Part shown: one piece after another, positions 1-8,002 of the stretch
Layout: each line of letters begins with the position of its first letter
Numbering within the stretch: the first letter of the stretch is position 1
Assembly: GCA_035548675.1 (NCBI GenBank)
Contig: DASZSJ010000112.1
Span: forward strand, 1 to 32,683
Direction: 5' to 3'
DNA: 32,683 nt
From: VRUE01 sp035548675
GTDB taxonomy: Bacteria; Actinomycetota; Thermoleophilia; Solirubrobacterales; 70-9
Made by a program: the position numbers and the translations under genes
The notes under the pieces: generated by a model
Told to the model about the DNA's origin: nothing
The model's input: only the letters and a program-made list of their open reading frames with translations
The model's database searches: none

Positions 1-165
1 GTGGGCCCGCACGCACGCTGTTTGGTGCCGAGTGTCTGGTTTGCCACCGTATACGTGGGTCAACTCAACACTCGGCACCGCGGGCTCGCCCAAAACCGCC
101 TGTCGGTCGGCTTCTGCCTCTTCCTGGGTCCGTTGCTGACGAAATTCGTGGAATCAATCATCTAG
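1..165 (+). CDS. possible 3' end of an unidentified gene (partial)
   Basis: Frame 1 is open from the first base to a TAG at 163-165, giving 54 codons with no start needed inside the window. The C-terminal part is hydrophobic (GFCLFLGPLLTKFVESII), so a membrane protein tail is possible, but I do not recognise the family. About 41 of 54 third positions are G or C, lower than in neighbouring genes. The stop overlaps the cupin stop on the other strand through the self-complementary CTAG, a tail-to-tail arrangement. A nested inverted repeat (24-79) lies inside the frame, which could instead mean that this is a non-coding regulatory or terminator region. The evidence is only an open frame, so confidence is low. 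Confidence 0.3.
   Translation: MGPHARCLVPSVWFATVYVGQLNTRHRGLAQNRLSVGFCLFLGPLLTKFVESII
24..79. repeat. nested inverted repeat (12-bp outer arms)
   Basis: GGTGCCGAGTGT at 24-35 is the exact reverse complement of ACACTCGGCACC at 68-79. Between them CCAC (44-47) pairs with GTGG (55-58) around a loop containing the palindrome GTATAC (49-54). No T-run follows either arm, so it is not a classical intrinsic terminator. It could be an operator, an attachment-like site or an RNA structure in an upstream gene's 3' region. Confidence 0.6.
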
Positions 166-578
166 AGCGTGCCGCCGGGGTCGTACGCCCTGCCGGGCGT
201 GCCGCCGATGGCGAGCAAGCGCAGCCCCTCGGGGCCGGCGAGGACCTTGCGCACGGCGGCGGGCCCGACCCGGACGATGTGCTCGGAGTCGATCGGGTAC
301 TCCTCGCCGTCGACAATGAGCGTTCCGGAGCCGCGCAGGGCGACGTAGACCTCCTCCTGGCCGAGCTGCTCGGGGCGCTGGGCGAACATCTCGCCGCCGA
401 CCCCGTCCTCGTCGTGGTCGTGCTCGGGGTATTCGTCGGCGCCGGGCCCGAACTCCTCGATCGAGATGCCGAAGGCGCTGACGCCAAGCCCGGCGGCGAC
501 GCGGCGCATCGAGAGTCGCTCGAAGAAGCCTTCGATTGACTCGATCTCGTCGATCTTCACGTGCGTCAGGTCGGCCAC
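162..578 (-). CDS. small cupin-fold protein
   Basis: This is a soluble cupin (double-stranded beta-helix) protein of about 138 residues. The centre has the metal-site pattern EHDHDEDG followed by QEEVYVALRGSGTL, typical of a cupin H-x-H...E...G motif, and the second half has the matching strands (DGEEYPIDSEHIVRVGP). The stretch between the two motif halves is longer than usual. I chose the GTG at 576-578 (protein ADLTHVKIDEIES...) because the open frame beyond it is low-complexity and runs into the promoter region of dinB. A TTG at 609-611 is the other option. It is divergent from dinB with about 65 bp between starts. The substrate is unknown; cupins range from enzymes to sensors, so only the fold is called. 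Confidence 0.8.
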   Translation of the reverse strand: MADLTHVKIDEIESIEGFFERLSMRRVAAGLGVSAFGISIEEFGPGADEYPEHDHDEDGVGGEMFAQRPEQLGQEEVYVALRGSGTLIVDGEEYPIDSEHIVRVGPAAVRKVLAGPEGLRLLAIGGTPGRAYDPGGTL

Positions 579-643
579 GTCATGACCATACCCATCCCGC
601 CCGCGGGGCAATCGCCGTCCCCCCTCCCTCCTACCATCGGAAC

Positions 644-1735
644 GTGGACTTCGAGCGGACCGTGGCGCACCTGGACATGGACGCGTTCTACGCCTCGGTC
701 GAGCTGCGGCGGCGGCCGGAGCTGAAGGGCAAGCCGGTCGTGGTCTGCGGCTCGGGGCCGCGGGCGGTGGTGACGACGGCGAGCTACGAGGCGCGCAAGC
801 TGGCCGGGATCCACTCGGCGATGCCGGCGGCGGTGGCGCGGCGGCGGCTGCCGGACGCCGTCTACCTCAGGCCCGACTTCAAGGCCTACCGCGAGGCCTC
901 GGCGCAGGTGATGGCGGTTTTGCGCCGCAACGCCGAGACGGTCGAGGTGGTCGGGCTCGACGAGGCCTACATAGACCTCACCGGGCTCTTCTCGCCGAAG
1001 GCGACGATGCGGCGGATCGCCAGCGAGATCCACGAGGAGACCGGCCTGACCTGCTCGGTCGGCATCTCGGAGAGCCGCATGCTGGCCAAGGTCACCAGTG
1101 AGCTCGGCAAGCCCGCCGGCCTCGTCGTACTCTCGCGGCAGGAAGCGTTGGCGCGCTTCGCCACCCACTCGCCGGGGCTGATCCCCGGGATCGGGCCGAA
1201 GACCGTCGCCAGGCTCGAGTCGATGGGGATCACGACGCTGATCGAGCTCGGCGCCCAGCCAGCCGAGGCGCTCGAGCAAGCTTTCGGCCCACGGCAGGGG
1301 CGCTGGCTGCACCGCCGCGGCCGGCTCGAAGACGAGACCCCGGTCACGGTCGCGCGTGAGACCAAGTCGCAGTCGGCCGAGACGACCTTCGACGTCGACG
1401 TCGCCGACCGGGACGCGCTGGAGACCCATCTGCGCCAGCTCTCCGGGGAGCTCTGCCGTCGCCTGCGCGGGCGCGACCTGCGCGGGCGCTCGGTCGGGAT
1501 CAAGGTGCGCCTCGACGACTGGACCAACGTCACCCGCTCGCACTCGCTGGAGGAGGCGACCAACGACCCCGACGTCATCGGCCCGCTCGCGCTCGAACTC
1601 CTCCGCGCCTACGACCCACCGCGGCCGGTGCGGCTGCTCGGCGTGCGGGTCGCCTCCTTCGAGCCCGGCACGGCGGGCCCGGCCAGCGAGGACGACGAGG
1701 AGCGCGACCAGCTGCGGCTCGGCCTCAGCGCTTGA
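644..1735 (+). CDS. dinB: DNA polymerase IV (Y-family translesion polymerase)
   Basis: DinB is a low-fidelity polymerase that copies past damaged template bases. From the GTG at 644 it has 363 residues, normal for the family. The palm motifs are visible: HLDMDAFYASVE (Asp11, Asp13) and LDEAYIDL (Asp106, Glu107), which supply the metal-binding acids. The helix-hairpin-helix segment IPGIGPKTVARL and a little-finger domain follow. The C-terminus DQLRLGLSA resembles the QLxLF beta-clamp-binding peptide. An open frame extends upstream to 536, but that part is low-complexity and overlaps the divergent cupin gene. A GTG at 662 is a second possible start. No LexA box was recognised. It ends 45 bp before the acyltransferase gene and may be cotranscribed with it. 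Confidence 0.93.
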   Translation: MDFERTVAHLDMDAFYASVELRRRPELKGKPVVVCGSGPRAVVTTASYEARKLAGIHSAMPAAVARRRLPDAVYLRPDFKAYREASAQVMAVLRRNAETVEVVGLDEAYIDLTGLFSPKATMRRIASEIHEETGLTCSVGISESRMLAKVTSELGKPAGLVVLSRQEALARFATHSPGLIPGIGPKTVARLESMGITTLIELGAQPAEALEQAFGPRQGRWLHRRGRLEDETPVTVARETKSQSAETTFDVDVADRDALETHLRQLSGELCRRLRGRDLRGRSVGIKVRLDDWTNVTRSHSLEEATNDPDVIGPLALELLRAYDPPRPVRLLGVRVASFEPGTAGPASEDDEERDQLRLGLSA

Positions 1736-1765
1736 AAGGACTCTGCGCATTTACCACCGCTTCGC

Positions 1766-1771
1766 AGGAGG
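1766..1771 (+). promoter_or_regulatory. ribosome binding site fixing the WS/DGAT start
   Basis: AGGAGG at 1766-1771 lies 9 bases before the GTG at 1781. This selects that start over the in-frame GTG at 1799. Confidence 0.8.
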
Positions 1772-1780
1772 CTTTGGCCC

Positions 1781-3223
1781 GTGTGCGAAGATCTCAGCGT
1801 GAGCGCTGACCGGTTGACTGGACTTGACTCGTCCTTTCTGCATCTGGAGCGCGCCGGCGCCCACATGCACGTCGCCTCGACCAGCATCTTCGAGGGGCCG
1901 GCACCGCGGATCGAGGAGTTCCGCGACCACATCGCCTCGCGCCTGCACCTGGTGCCCCGCTTCCGCCAGAAGCTCCGCTTCGTCCCCTTCGGGCAGGGCC
2001 GGCCGGTCTGGGTCGACGACCCCTACCTCAACCTCGAGTACCACGTGCGACAGACCGCGCTGCCGGCGCCCGGCTCCGAGGAGCAGCTGCGCAACCTCGC
2101 GGCGCGGATCTTCTCCCAGCAGCTCGACCGCAGCAAGCCGCTCTGGGAGCTGTGGCTGGTCGAGGGCCTCGAAGGGGGGCGCTTCGCGATCATCGGCAAG
2201 AGCCACCACGCGCTCGTCGACGGGGTCTCCGGCGTCGACATCACGACGGTCCTCTTCGACGTCGAGCGCGAGCCCTCCAACCCGCCGGCGCTGCCGCCGA
2301 AGTGGGCGCCGCGGCCCGAGCCGACCGACCTCGAGCTGCTCGGCGACGCCCTGCGCGAGCGCGCCACCAGCCCGCAGGAGTTCATCCGCGGCGTGCGTGC
2401 CGCCCTGCGCGGCCCGCGCCAGGTGCTGCGCGGCGTCGGCGCCACCAGCAAGATGCTCAGCGCCGGCATGGCTGCGCCCTCGACCCCCTTCAACGTCGAG
2501 ATCGGCCCCCACCGCCGGGTCGCCTTCGTGCGCAGCGACCTCGCCTCGCTGAAGGCGATGAAGAACGAGCACGGCGGCACCGTCAACGACGTCATCCTCT
2601 CGGTTGTCACCGGCGCGATCGGCAACTACCTGCGCGCCCGCGGCCACGGCACCGAGGACCTGGAGATCCGCGCGATGGTGCCGGTCAGCGTTCGCGCCGA
2701 GGAGGAGCGCGGCGCGCTCGGCAACCGCATCTCGGCGATGATGGCGCCGCTGCCGGTCTGGTGCGAGGACCCGGTCGAGCGCCTGCACCTGGTGACCGAG
2801 ATCATGGGCGACCTGAAGGGCTCCGGCCAGGCGGTCGGGGCCGAGATCCTCACCCGCATCGTCGACTTCGCGCCGACCACGATCGCCTCGCAGGCGGCCC
2901 GCCTGCAGCCGGCGCAGCGCTTCTTCAACCTCGTCGTCACCAACGTGCCCGGACCGCAGTTCCCCCTCTTCGTGCTGGGCAGGCAGATGGAATCGATCTT
3001 CCCGATGGTGCCGCTGGCCCGCCGCCAGGCGCTCTGCGTCGGGATCATGTCCTACAACGGCCAGGTCGACTTCGGGCTGATCGGCGACTACGACGCGATG
3101 GCCGACCTGGAGAGCTTCGGGCTCGACCTCGAGCACGCGATCGGCGAACTCGGCGCCGCCACGATCGGCGCTCAGCGCAGCAGCCGCGCCGAGACTCGGA
3201 ACGGCGCGCTGTCGGTCAAGTAG
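1781..3223 (+). CDS. wax ester synthase / diacylglycerol acyltransferase (WS/DGAT family)
   Basis: The family transfers acyl groups from acyl-CoA to diacylglycerol or fatty alcohols to make triacylglycerol or wax esters for lipid storage, usually at the inner membrane face. The 480-residue length is typical. The N-terminus (LTGLDSSFLHLE) is the usual family start. The active-site motif HHxxxDG is seen as HHALVDG at residues 142-148 (His143 expected as base), followed by a VNDVILSVV segment near 268 and LVVTNVPGPQFPLF in the C-terminal part. The start is set by AGGAGG. The gene converges on the metalloprotease gene, and their 3' coding ends overlap by 52 bp. The family call is secure, but the acceptor specificity (wax ester or triacylglycerol) cannot be read from sequence. 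Confidence 0.93.
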   Translation: MCEDLSVSADRLTGLDSSFLHLERAGAHMHVASTSIFEGPAPRIEEFRDHIASRLHLVPRFRQKLRFVPFGQGRPVWVDDPYLNLEYHVRQTALPAPGSEEQLRNLAARIFSQQLDRSKPLWELWLVEGLEGGRFAIIGKSHHALVDGVSGVDITTVLFDVEREPSNPPALPPKWAPRPEPTDLELLGDALRERATSPQEFIRGVRAALRGPRQVLRGVGATSKMLSAGMAAPSTPFNVEIGPHRRVAFVRSDLASLKAMKNEHGGTVNDVILSVVTGAIGNYLRARGHGTEDLEIRAMVPVSVRAEEERGALGNRISAMMAPLPVWCEDPVERLHLVTEIMGDLKGSGQAVGAEILTRIVDFAPTTIASQAARLQPAQRFFNLVVTNVPGPQFPLFVLGRQMESIFPMVPLARRQALCVGIMSYNGQVDFGLIGDYDAMADLESFGLDLEHAIGELGAATIGAQRSSRAETRNGALSVK

Positions 3224-4542
3224 GCCCAGTCGAGGCGGCGGGCGCTGAAGCCCGCGGCGCTCGTGTCGGCGTTGACCAGCACCGCGGTGAGGCGATCGAA
3301 GCGCCCCGGCCGCCCCAGGCGCACCACCATCCCGCCCCCGTTGCTTGTGTAGTCGAGGCGGCTGACGACCTTGCCGCGCCGCTCGCTGCCGCTGCGCCCG
3401 ACCAGGGCGAGGCCAGCGGCGATCCCGCGCGGCGCCGTCGCCCGGACGACGAGGGCGCGCCCGCCGCGCGCATGGACCCGCAGCAGCTGGAAGGTGGTGT
3501 GATTGAGGCTGCGGTCGAGCGTCCGGCCGCCCAGCGGCAGGCTGCCCTGGCGTGAGACGTCGGGGTAGGAATGCCCTTCCGGGAAGACCGAGTCGGTGCG
3601 CCACTCCGGCAGGTCGCGGGCGAAGCGGACGAAGTCGCGGCTGAAGGTCGAGCCGCCCGCCGCCTCGATCGCCGCGTCGTAGACGGAGGCGGAGAAGCCG
3701 CCGGGCTTGGTGTGTACCGCGCGCGCCCAGGCCCGGCGCACGATCGAGCGGCCGTAATGGCGGGCCAGCCACTTGTTCCAGACCGCCGAGCCGTACTCCT
3801 TGATCGAGTTGGCGGTGAGCGGGGTGTCGTAGCGCTTGACCCAACGCCGCACGTAGCGCCGGTAGTCGTTGATCCCGTCATAGACCTCGTCCTCCATCCA
3901 GACCGCGCTCGACTCCGCGAACCAGGCGTCCTGGTAGGCGTCGTAGCCGAACTGGAGGATGTGGTTGTACTCGTGCGCGAGCGTCACCTCGAGGTCTTTC
4001 TCGGGGGTGGTGCCGGGGAACTCGCGCGGGTCGTAGTCGTTATCGAGCACGAGGTAGCCGTGCAGGCGCCGCGGCAGGCGATGCGCCTTGGTGCCCTGGC
4101 CGCGGTCGGGCGCGGCGTAACCGAAGAGCGCGCCGCCGATCTCGTCGAGGTAGATGTCGGTCTTGCCGCGCCGCCCGCCCTTGCGCCCGTCGGACTTGGG
4201 CTCGCGCCAGCCAAGCTCCTCGTTCTCGACCTGGTGCACGTGCTCGGCGACTTCCTGCACCCGGGCCACGTAGTCGGGGATGCCATCGCCGTTGGCGTCA
4301 GCGAGGCTGGGGGCGTCGATCCCCTCGGCGACCCAGTGCACGCAGAAGTGCCGCGTGCAGGCGGGCGAGCGCGGAGCCTCGGGCACGGTGTAGGCGGCGC
4401 GGTTGGGATCGGGATGGTCGGTCGGCCGCGCCGCCGGCGCGCGGAAGATCCACTGGTCGCCAGCGCTGGCGCTGACGGGCAACGCGAGGACGACGGCGGC
4501 CGACGCCAGCGACGCGCCTATCAATCGCCAGCGACCGCGCAT
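3172..4542 (-). CDS. secreted HExxH metalloprotease-like protein
   Basis: A 456-residue exported protein. The N-terminus has a signal peptide (RGRWRLIGASLASAAVV, then LPVSASAG). The mature part contains a calcium-loop-like DANGDGIPD, then a zinc-protease motif LAHEYNHILQFGYD with a glutamate downstream in WFAESSAVWMED, where the third zinc ligand of such proteases is expected. The C-terminal 130 residues look like a beta-rich domain. The pattern resembles putative secreted metalloproteases (M6/MXAN_6640-like). The frame stays open upstream to 5835 against nadE, but the ATG at 4542 directly precedes the signal peptide. It is divergent from nadE with 84 bp between starts and overlaps the WS/DGAT gene tail to tail by 52 bp. 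Proteolytic activity is inferred from the motif only. Confidence 0.8.
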   Translation of the reverse strand: MRGRWRLIGASLASAAVVLALPVSASAGDQWIFRAPAARPTDHPDPNRAAYTVPEAPRSPACTRHFCVHWVAEGIDAPSLADANGDGIPDYVARVQEVAEHVHQVENEELGWREPKSDGRKGGRRGKTDIYLDEIGGALFGYAAPDRGQGTKAHRLPRRLHGYLVLDNDYDPREFPGTTPEKDLEVTLAHEYNHILQFGYDAYQDAWFAESSAVWMEDEVYDGINDYRRYVRRWVKRYDTPLTANSIKEYGSAVWNKWLARHYGRSIVRRAWARAVHTKPGGFSASVYDAAIEAAGGSTFSRDFVRFARDLPEWRTDSVFPEGHSYPDVSRQGSLPLGGRTLDRSLNHTTFQLLRVHARGGRALVVRATAPRGIAAGLALVGRSGSERRGKVVSRLDYTSNGGGMVVRLGRPGRFDRLTAVLVNADTSAAGFSARRLDWAYLTDSAPFRVSARLLR

Positions 4543-4626
4543 TCGCGGCAATCTACAGCGAGGCCAGGCGCGGGCGGGCGGGCCCGGCGGCGATACTTCA
4601 GGCGTGAACCCCGCGAGGACGCCGGC

Positions 4627-6297
4627 GTGCGCGTAGCCCTGGCCCAGATCAACCCGACCGTCGGCGACGTCGACGGTAACGCGGCCAAGGTCGCCGAGTG
4701 GATCGGCCGCGCCGAAGGCGAGGGGGCCGCGCTGACGGTCTTTCCCGAGCTCTGCGTGCCCGGCTATCCCGCCGAGGACCTCTACCTGAAGCGGCACTTC
4801 GTCGAGGCCAACCGGCGGGCGATCGACGAGCTCGCCGCCGCGGTCGGGCGGACCGTGGCCCTGGTCGGCTTCGCCGAGCCGGTTGCCGGCGGTGGCGATC
4901 ACCGCCATGCCCACAACTCGCTCGCCGTGCTCGCCGGGGGCGCCGTGCGCGCGATCTACCGCAAGAACCGGCTGCCCAACTACTCGGTCTTCGACGAGCA
5001 GCGCTACTTCGTCCCGGGCGAGGAGCCGGCCACGGTCGAGGTCGCCGGCGCCGCGGTCGGGCTGACCGTCTGCGAGGACGTCTGGGCGCCGGGGCCGCCG
5101 GCGCAGAGCGAGGCGGCCGCTGGCGCGAGCCTGATTGCGAACCCCTCGGGCTCGCCCTATCACCGCGGCAAGGGGCGCGAGCGCGAAGCGATGCTGAGCG
5201 AGCGCGCCCGCGCCTACGGCGCCGGCTTCGCCTTCTGCAACCTGGTCGGCGGCCAGGACGAGCTCGTCTTCGACGGCCACAGCTTCCTCGTCGACGCCAG
5301 CGGCGAGGTGATCGCCCGCGCCGCCCAGTTCGAGGAGGAGCTGCTCGTCTGCGAGTACCCCTCCCCCGCTTCGGCCAGGATGGCCCAGCCGCTGCCAGAC
5401 CTGGCGGAGGTCTACGCGGCGCTGACCCTCGGCCTGCGCGACTACGTGCGCAAGAACGGCTTCCGCCACGTCGGCGTGGCGCTTTCCGGCGGCATCGACT
5501 CCGCCCTGGTCGCCCTGCTCGCGGTCGATGCGCTCGGGCCGGAGCACGTCAGCTGCGTGGTCATGCCCTCGCCTCATTCGAGCCCTGAAACACAGCAGGA
5601 CGCAAGGAATATCGCCGCAAAACTCGGCACCGAGCTGCTCGAGATCTCGATCGAGGCGGCGATGGCGGAGTACGGGCGGGCGCTCGCGCCCGCCTTCGCC
5701 CAGCCGGCGGACGTGGAGGGTCCCGGCGAGCCGCTGCCCCACGATCCCGCAAGGCCCTCCGAGCCCGACCTCGCCGCCGAGAACATCCAGGCCCGGATCC
5801 GCGGCAACCTGATGATGGCCCTCTCCAACAGGCACGGTTGGCTCGTCCTCGCGACCGGCAACAAGAGCGAGATGTCGGTCGGCTACGCCACCCTCTACGG
5901 CGACATGGCCGGCGGCTTCGCGGCGATCAAGGACGTGCCGAAGACGCTCGTCTACGAGCTCGTCCGCTACCGCAACGAGCGCGGGCCCGACGCGCCGATC
6001 CCGGCCGCGGTGATCGAGCGCCCGCCCTCGGCCGAGCTCCGCCCCGACCAGCTCGACAGCGACTCGCTGCCGCCCTACGACCTGCTCGACCGCATCCTCG
6101 AGTCCTACGTCGAGCGCGACCAGGGCCGCGAGGAGATGATCGCCGCCGGCCTGCCCGCCGGCGTCGTCGACGAGGTGGTGCGCATGGTCGACCGCTCCGA
6201 GTACAAGCGCCGCCAGGCCGCGCCGGGTATCCGGATTACCCCGAAGGCCTTCGGCCGCGACCGGCGCCTACCAATCACGAACCGCTTCGGCGGCTAG
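4627..6297 (+). CDS. nadE: glutamine-dependent NAD+ synthetase
   Basis: NadE makes NAD+ from deamido-NAD+, ATP and the ammonia released from glutamine. The 556-residue protein has both expected parts. The N-terminal nitrilase-type amidase has the triad Glu41 (FPELCVPGY), Lys113 (YRKNRLPNY) and Cys149 (LTVCEDVW). The C-terminal synthetase has the ATP-pyrophosphatase loop SGGIDS at 287-292 and the family segments LATGNKSEMSVGYATLYGD and KAFGRDRRLPITNRF. The GTG at 4627 is preceded by GAGG 8 bases upstream; the longer open frame before it is non-coding. The stop abuts the thioesterase stop on the other strand with no gap. Confidence 0.96.
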   Translation: MRVALAQINPTVGDVDGNAAKVAEWIGRAEGEGAALTVFPELCVPGYPAEDLYLKRHFVEANRRAIDELAAAVGRTVALVGFAEPVAGGGDHRHAHNSLAVLAGGAVRAIYRKNRLPNYSVFDEQRYFVPGEEPATVEVAGAAVGLTVCEDVWAPGPPAQSEAAAGASLIANPSGSPYHRGKGREREAMLSERARAYGAGFAFCNLVGGQDELVFDGHSFLVDASGEVIARAAQFEEELLVCEYPSPASARMAQPLPDLAEVYAALTLGLRDYVRKNGFRHVGVALSGGIDSALVALLAVDALGPEHVSCVVMPSPHSSPETQQDARNIAAKLGTELLEISIEAAMAEYGRALAPAFAQPADVEGPGEPLPHDPARPSEPDLAAENIQARIRGNLMMALSNRHGWLVLATGNKSEMSVGYATLYGDMAGGFAAIKDVPKTLVYELVRYRNERGPDAPIPAAVIERPPSAELRPDQLDSDSLPPYDLLDRILESYVERDQGREEMIAAGLPAGVVDEVVRMVDRSEYKRRQAAPGIRITPKAFGRDRRLPITNRFGG

Positions 6298-6750
6298 TCA
6301 GGCCGCGTCCGGACCGGCGCCTGACGGCGTCCTGCGTCCTTGTCGGTCTTGATCTGGAATCGGCCTGACGGCGATTGTCATCTGGGCCAGGGCGCACAGT
6401 CGTCCGGTTGCGTCCTTGACCTCGGCGTCCCAGACCCAGGTCGTGCGGCCGCGGTGCCTGGCTACCGCGTGGACTTCGGCGTGGCCCTCGGTGATCGGGC
6501 GGATGAAGTTGACGCCGATCGATTGGCCCATCGCCATCATCCCGCCCTCGAGCACGGCGAGGGCGGTGGCGCGGGAGCAGACGCTCTCGACCAGGCTCGA
6601 CATCACGCCGCCGTGCAGCAGGCCGACCGGCTGGCGCAGCTCGTCGCGCATCTCGACCCGCACGCGCGCGTGCTCGGGATCGTCGTCGAGCCACTCGGTC
6701 CCCAGGAGGGCGTCGAAATGCGAGCGCAGCCCGCGTGGATCCTCTGCCAT
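6298..6750 (-). CDS. PaaI/YbgC-like hotdog-fold thioesterase
   Basis: A 150-residue single hotdog domain. The segment VGLLHGGVMSSLVESVCS matches the HGG...E catalytic helix of PaaI-type acyl-CoA thioesterases. The strand GQSIGVNFIRPITEG and the later WVWDAEVKDATGRLCALAQMT complete the fold. It probably hydrolyses an acyl-CoA, but the substrate is unknown. The last 20 or so residues are a disordered-looking tail. It converges on nadE (stops adjacent) and diverges from the membrane protein gene at 6848, sharing a short region with nested inverted repeats. Confidence 0.86.
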   Translation of the reverse strand: MAEDPRGLRSHFDALLGTEWLDDDPEHARVRVEMRDELRQPVGLLHGGVMSSLVESVCSRATALAVLEGGMMAMGQSIGVNFIRPITEGHAEVHAVARHRGRTTWVWDAEVKDATGRLCALAQMTIAVRPIPDQDRQGRRTPSGAGPDAA

Positions 6751-6756
6751 CGCGCC

Positions 6757-6840
6757 GAAGCCTAGACGTGTCTGACCTCGTGGGGGTATTCACTCTTAAC
6801 CTCAGACACGCCCCTTCGGTGGGCGGCTGGCGTAGGCTTC
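6757..6840. promoter_or_regulatory. divergent promoter region with two nested inverted repeats
   Basis: The region between the thioesterase and membrane-protein starts has two nested inverted repeats. The outer arms are GAAGCCTA (6757-6764) and TAGGCTTC (6833-6840). The inner arms are CGTGTCTGA (6767-6775) and TCAGACACG (6802-6810). The outer arms lie close to the two start codons (6750 and 6848). This symmetry fits an operator serving both genes or a folded leader. No clear -10/-35 pair was identified. Confidence 0.45.
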
Positions 6841-6847
6841 GCGATCG

Positions 6848-7906
6848 GTGGGGTTGACCGACGACCAGAAGGCGATGCTGCGCCTCCTCGCGCAACGCGA
6901 GGAGGGCTATGACGACATGGCGGCGCTGATGGGGATCAGCGTCGAGGAGGTGCGCGAGCGCGTCAAAGAGGCACTCGCCGAGGTCGAGGAGCCGGCAGCG
7001 GGCGGCGAGTCCGCCGCGGAGGAGGAGCCAGCGCCGCCCGGGCCCGACGCTGTCGACGCACCCGAGCCCAAGATTGTGGACGCGCCCAAATCCGAGCCCG
7101 CCCCGACGCCCGGTGCCGAGCCGAAGCCTCAGTCCGAGTCGCAACCAGCCGAGGCGGCTGAGCCGCGGCCGGAGCCCGAGGCGGTGGCGAGCACCGCGCC
7201 CTCCTCCGAGCCTTCCCCGGCGGAGAAGCCTTCGGTCCCGCGCGAGCCTGCCGCGGAGAAACCCGCCCCCTCGAAGCGCTCGGTGCCGCTTCCCAGTCTC
7301 AGCCTGCCGAAGGACCGCGGCGCCCTGATCGGCCTCGGCGCCGGCGTCCTCGTCGTGCTCGCGCTCGTCATCGTCCTCGCCCTCGGCGGTAGTGGCGACG
7401 ACAGCTCCTCGGGCTCCGGCTCCGCCGCCTCGAACGAAGGCAGCGTCGCCGAAGGGATCAGCGCCACGGCGAAGGACAAGAGCCTGACCCAGGCTGTCCT
7501 CGCGGCCGAGGACGGCAGCGACGCCACCGGCCAGGCGATCTTCGGCCGCCTCGAGAAGAAGGTCGTGCTGCAGGTCACCGGCGAAGGGCTCGAGCCTTCC
7601 GCCGACGGCGAGTCATACGCCGTCTGGCTCTCGCATACGGGCAACGCGATGGTCCCCGTCGGCACGACCAAGGTTGAAGACTCCGGCCAACTGGCCGCCC
7701 GTTTCGAAGTCCCCCCGGCGGTGCTCGTACTCGTCGCCCGCGGCGCCTTTGACGAGGTCAACGTGACCCGCACCGTCGACAGCCGGCTCAGCGCCGCGAT
7801 CGCCCGGGCGCGCAAGTCCGAAGCCGAATCGACCTACAAGGGCACTCCGGTGATGAAGGGAAAGATCACCGGCCCCCTGGTCGGCGCGGGCGGCACGGGT
7901 AAGTAA
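6848..7906 (+). CDS. transmembrane protein with N-terminal HTH-like segment and RskA-like C-terminal domain
   Basis: The 352-residue protein has four parts. Residues 1-45 resemble a sigma-region-4/LuxR-type helix-turn-helix (LTDDQKAMLRLLAQ, then DDMAALMGISVEEVRERV). Residues about 46-155 are a Pro/Glu/Ala-rich linker. Residues about 158-180 form one membrane helix (GALIGLGAGVLVVLALVIVL). The outer domain (181-352) contains YAVWLSHTGNAMVPVGT and SGQLAARFEVP, which resemble the extracytoplasmic RskA/anti-sigma-K fold. This suggests a signal-transducing membrane protein, perhaps an anti-sigma factor or a membrane-tethered regulator. No sigma factor gene is adjacent. The GTG start has no clear Shine-Dalgarno sequence. 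The layout is well supported, but the function is inference. Confidence 0.75.
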   Translation: MGLTDDQKAMLRLLAQREEGYDDMAALMGISVEEVRERVKEALAEVEEPAAGGESAAEEEPAPPGPDAVDAPEPKIVDAPKSEPAPTPGAEPKPQSESQPAEAAEPRPEPEAVASTAPSSEPSPAEKPSVPREPAAEKPAPSKRSVPLPSLSLPKDRGALIGLGAGVLVVLALVIVLALGGSGDDSSSGSGSAASNEGSVAEGISATAKDKSLTQAVLAAEDGSDATGQAIFGRLEKKVVLQVTGEGLEPSADGESYAVWLSHTGNAMVPVGTTKVEDSGQLAARFEVPPAVLVLVARGAFDEVNVTRTVDSRLSAAIARARKSEAESTYKGTPVMKGKITGPLVGAGGTGK

Positions 7907-7981
7907 CTTCCCGGTGAACCTCGCCAAGCAGGCCAAGGACGCAGGGAGCGTGGCGTGCTCTGCACGCGAGCGACCGAGGAC

Positions 7982-7997
7982 GCCGGCATGCGCCGGC
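7982..7997. terminator. possible hairpin between convergent genes
   Basis: GCCGG (7982-7986) and CCGGC (7993-7997) can form a stem with a 6-base loop in the 96-bp gap between the convergent genes ending at 7906 and 8003. There is no U-tract on either strand, so terminator function is uncertain. Confidence 0.25.
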
Positions 7998-8002
7998 CAG
8001 GT

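Noticed and set aside
566..1750. Long minus-strand open frame over dinB
   Set aside because: It is Arg/Gly/Ala-rich with no motif and mirrors a gene with clear polymerase motifs; GC-rich DNA gives such antisense frames.
1751..3844. 697-residue minus-strand frame over the WS/DGAT gene
   Set aside because: It has no recognisable domain and is a GC-driven shadow of the acyltransferase and protease genes.
4543..5835. N-terminal 430-residue extension of the metalloprotease frame
   Set aside because: It lies antisense to the well-supported nadE gene, is low-complexity, and the signal peptide begins at the ATG at 4542.
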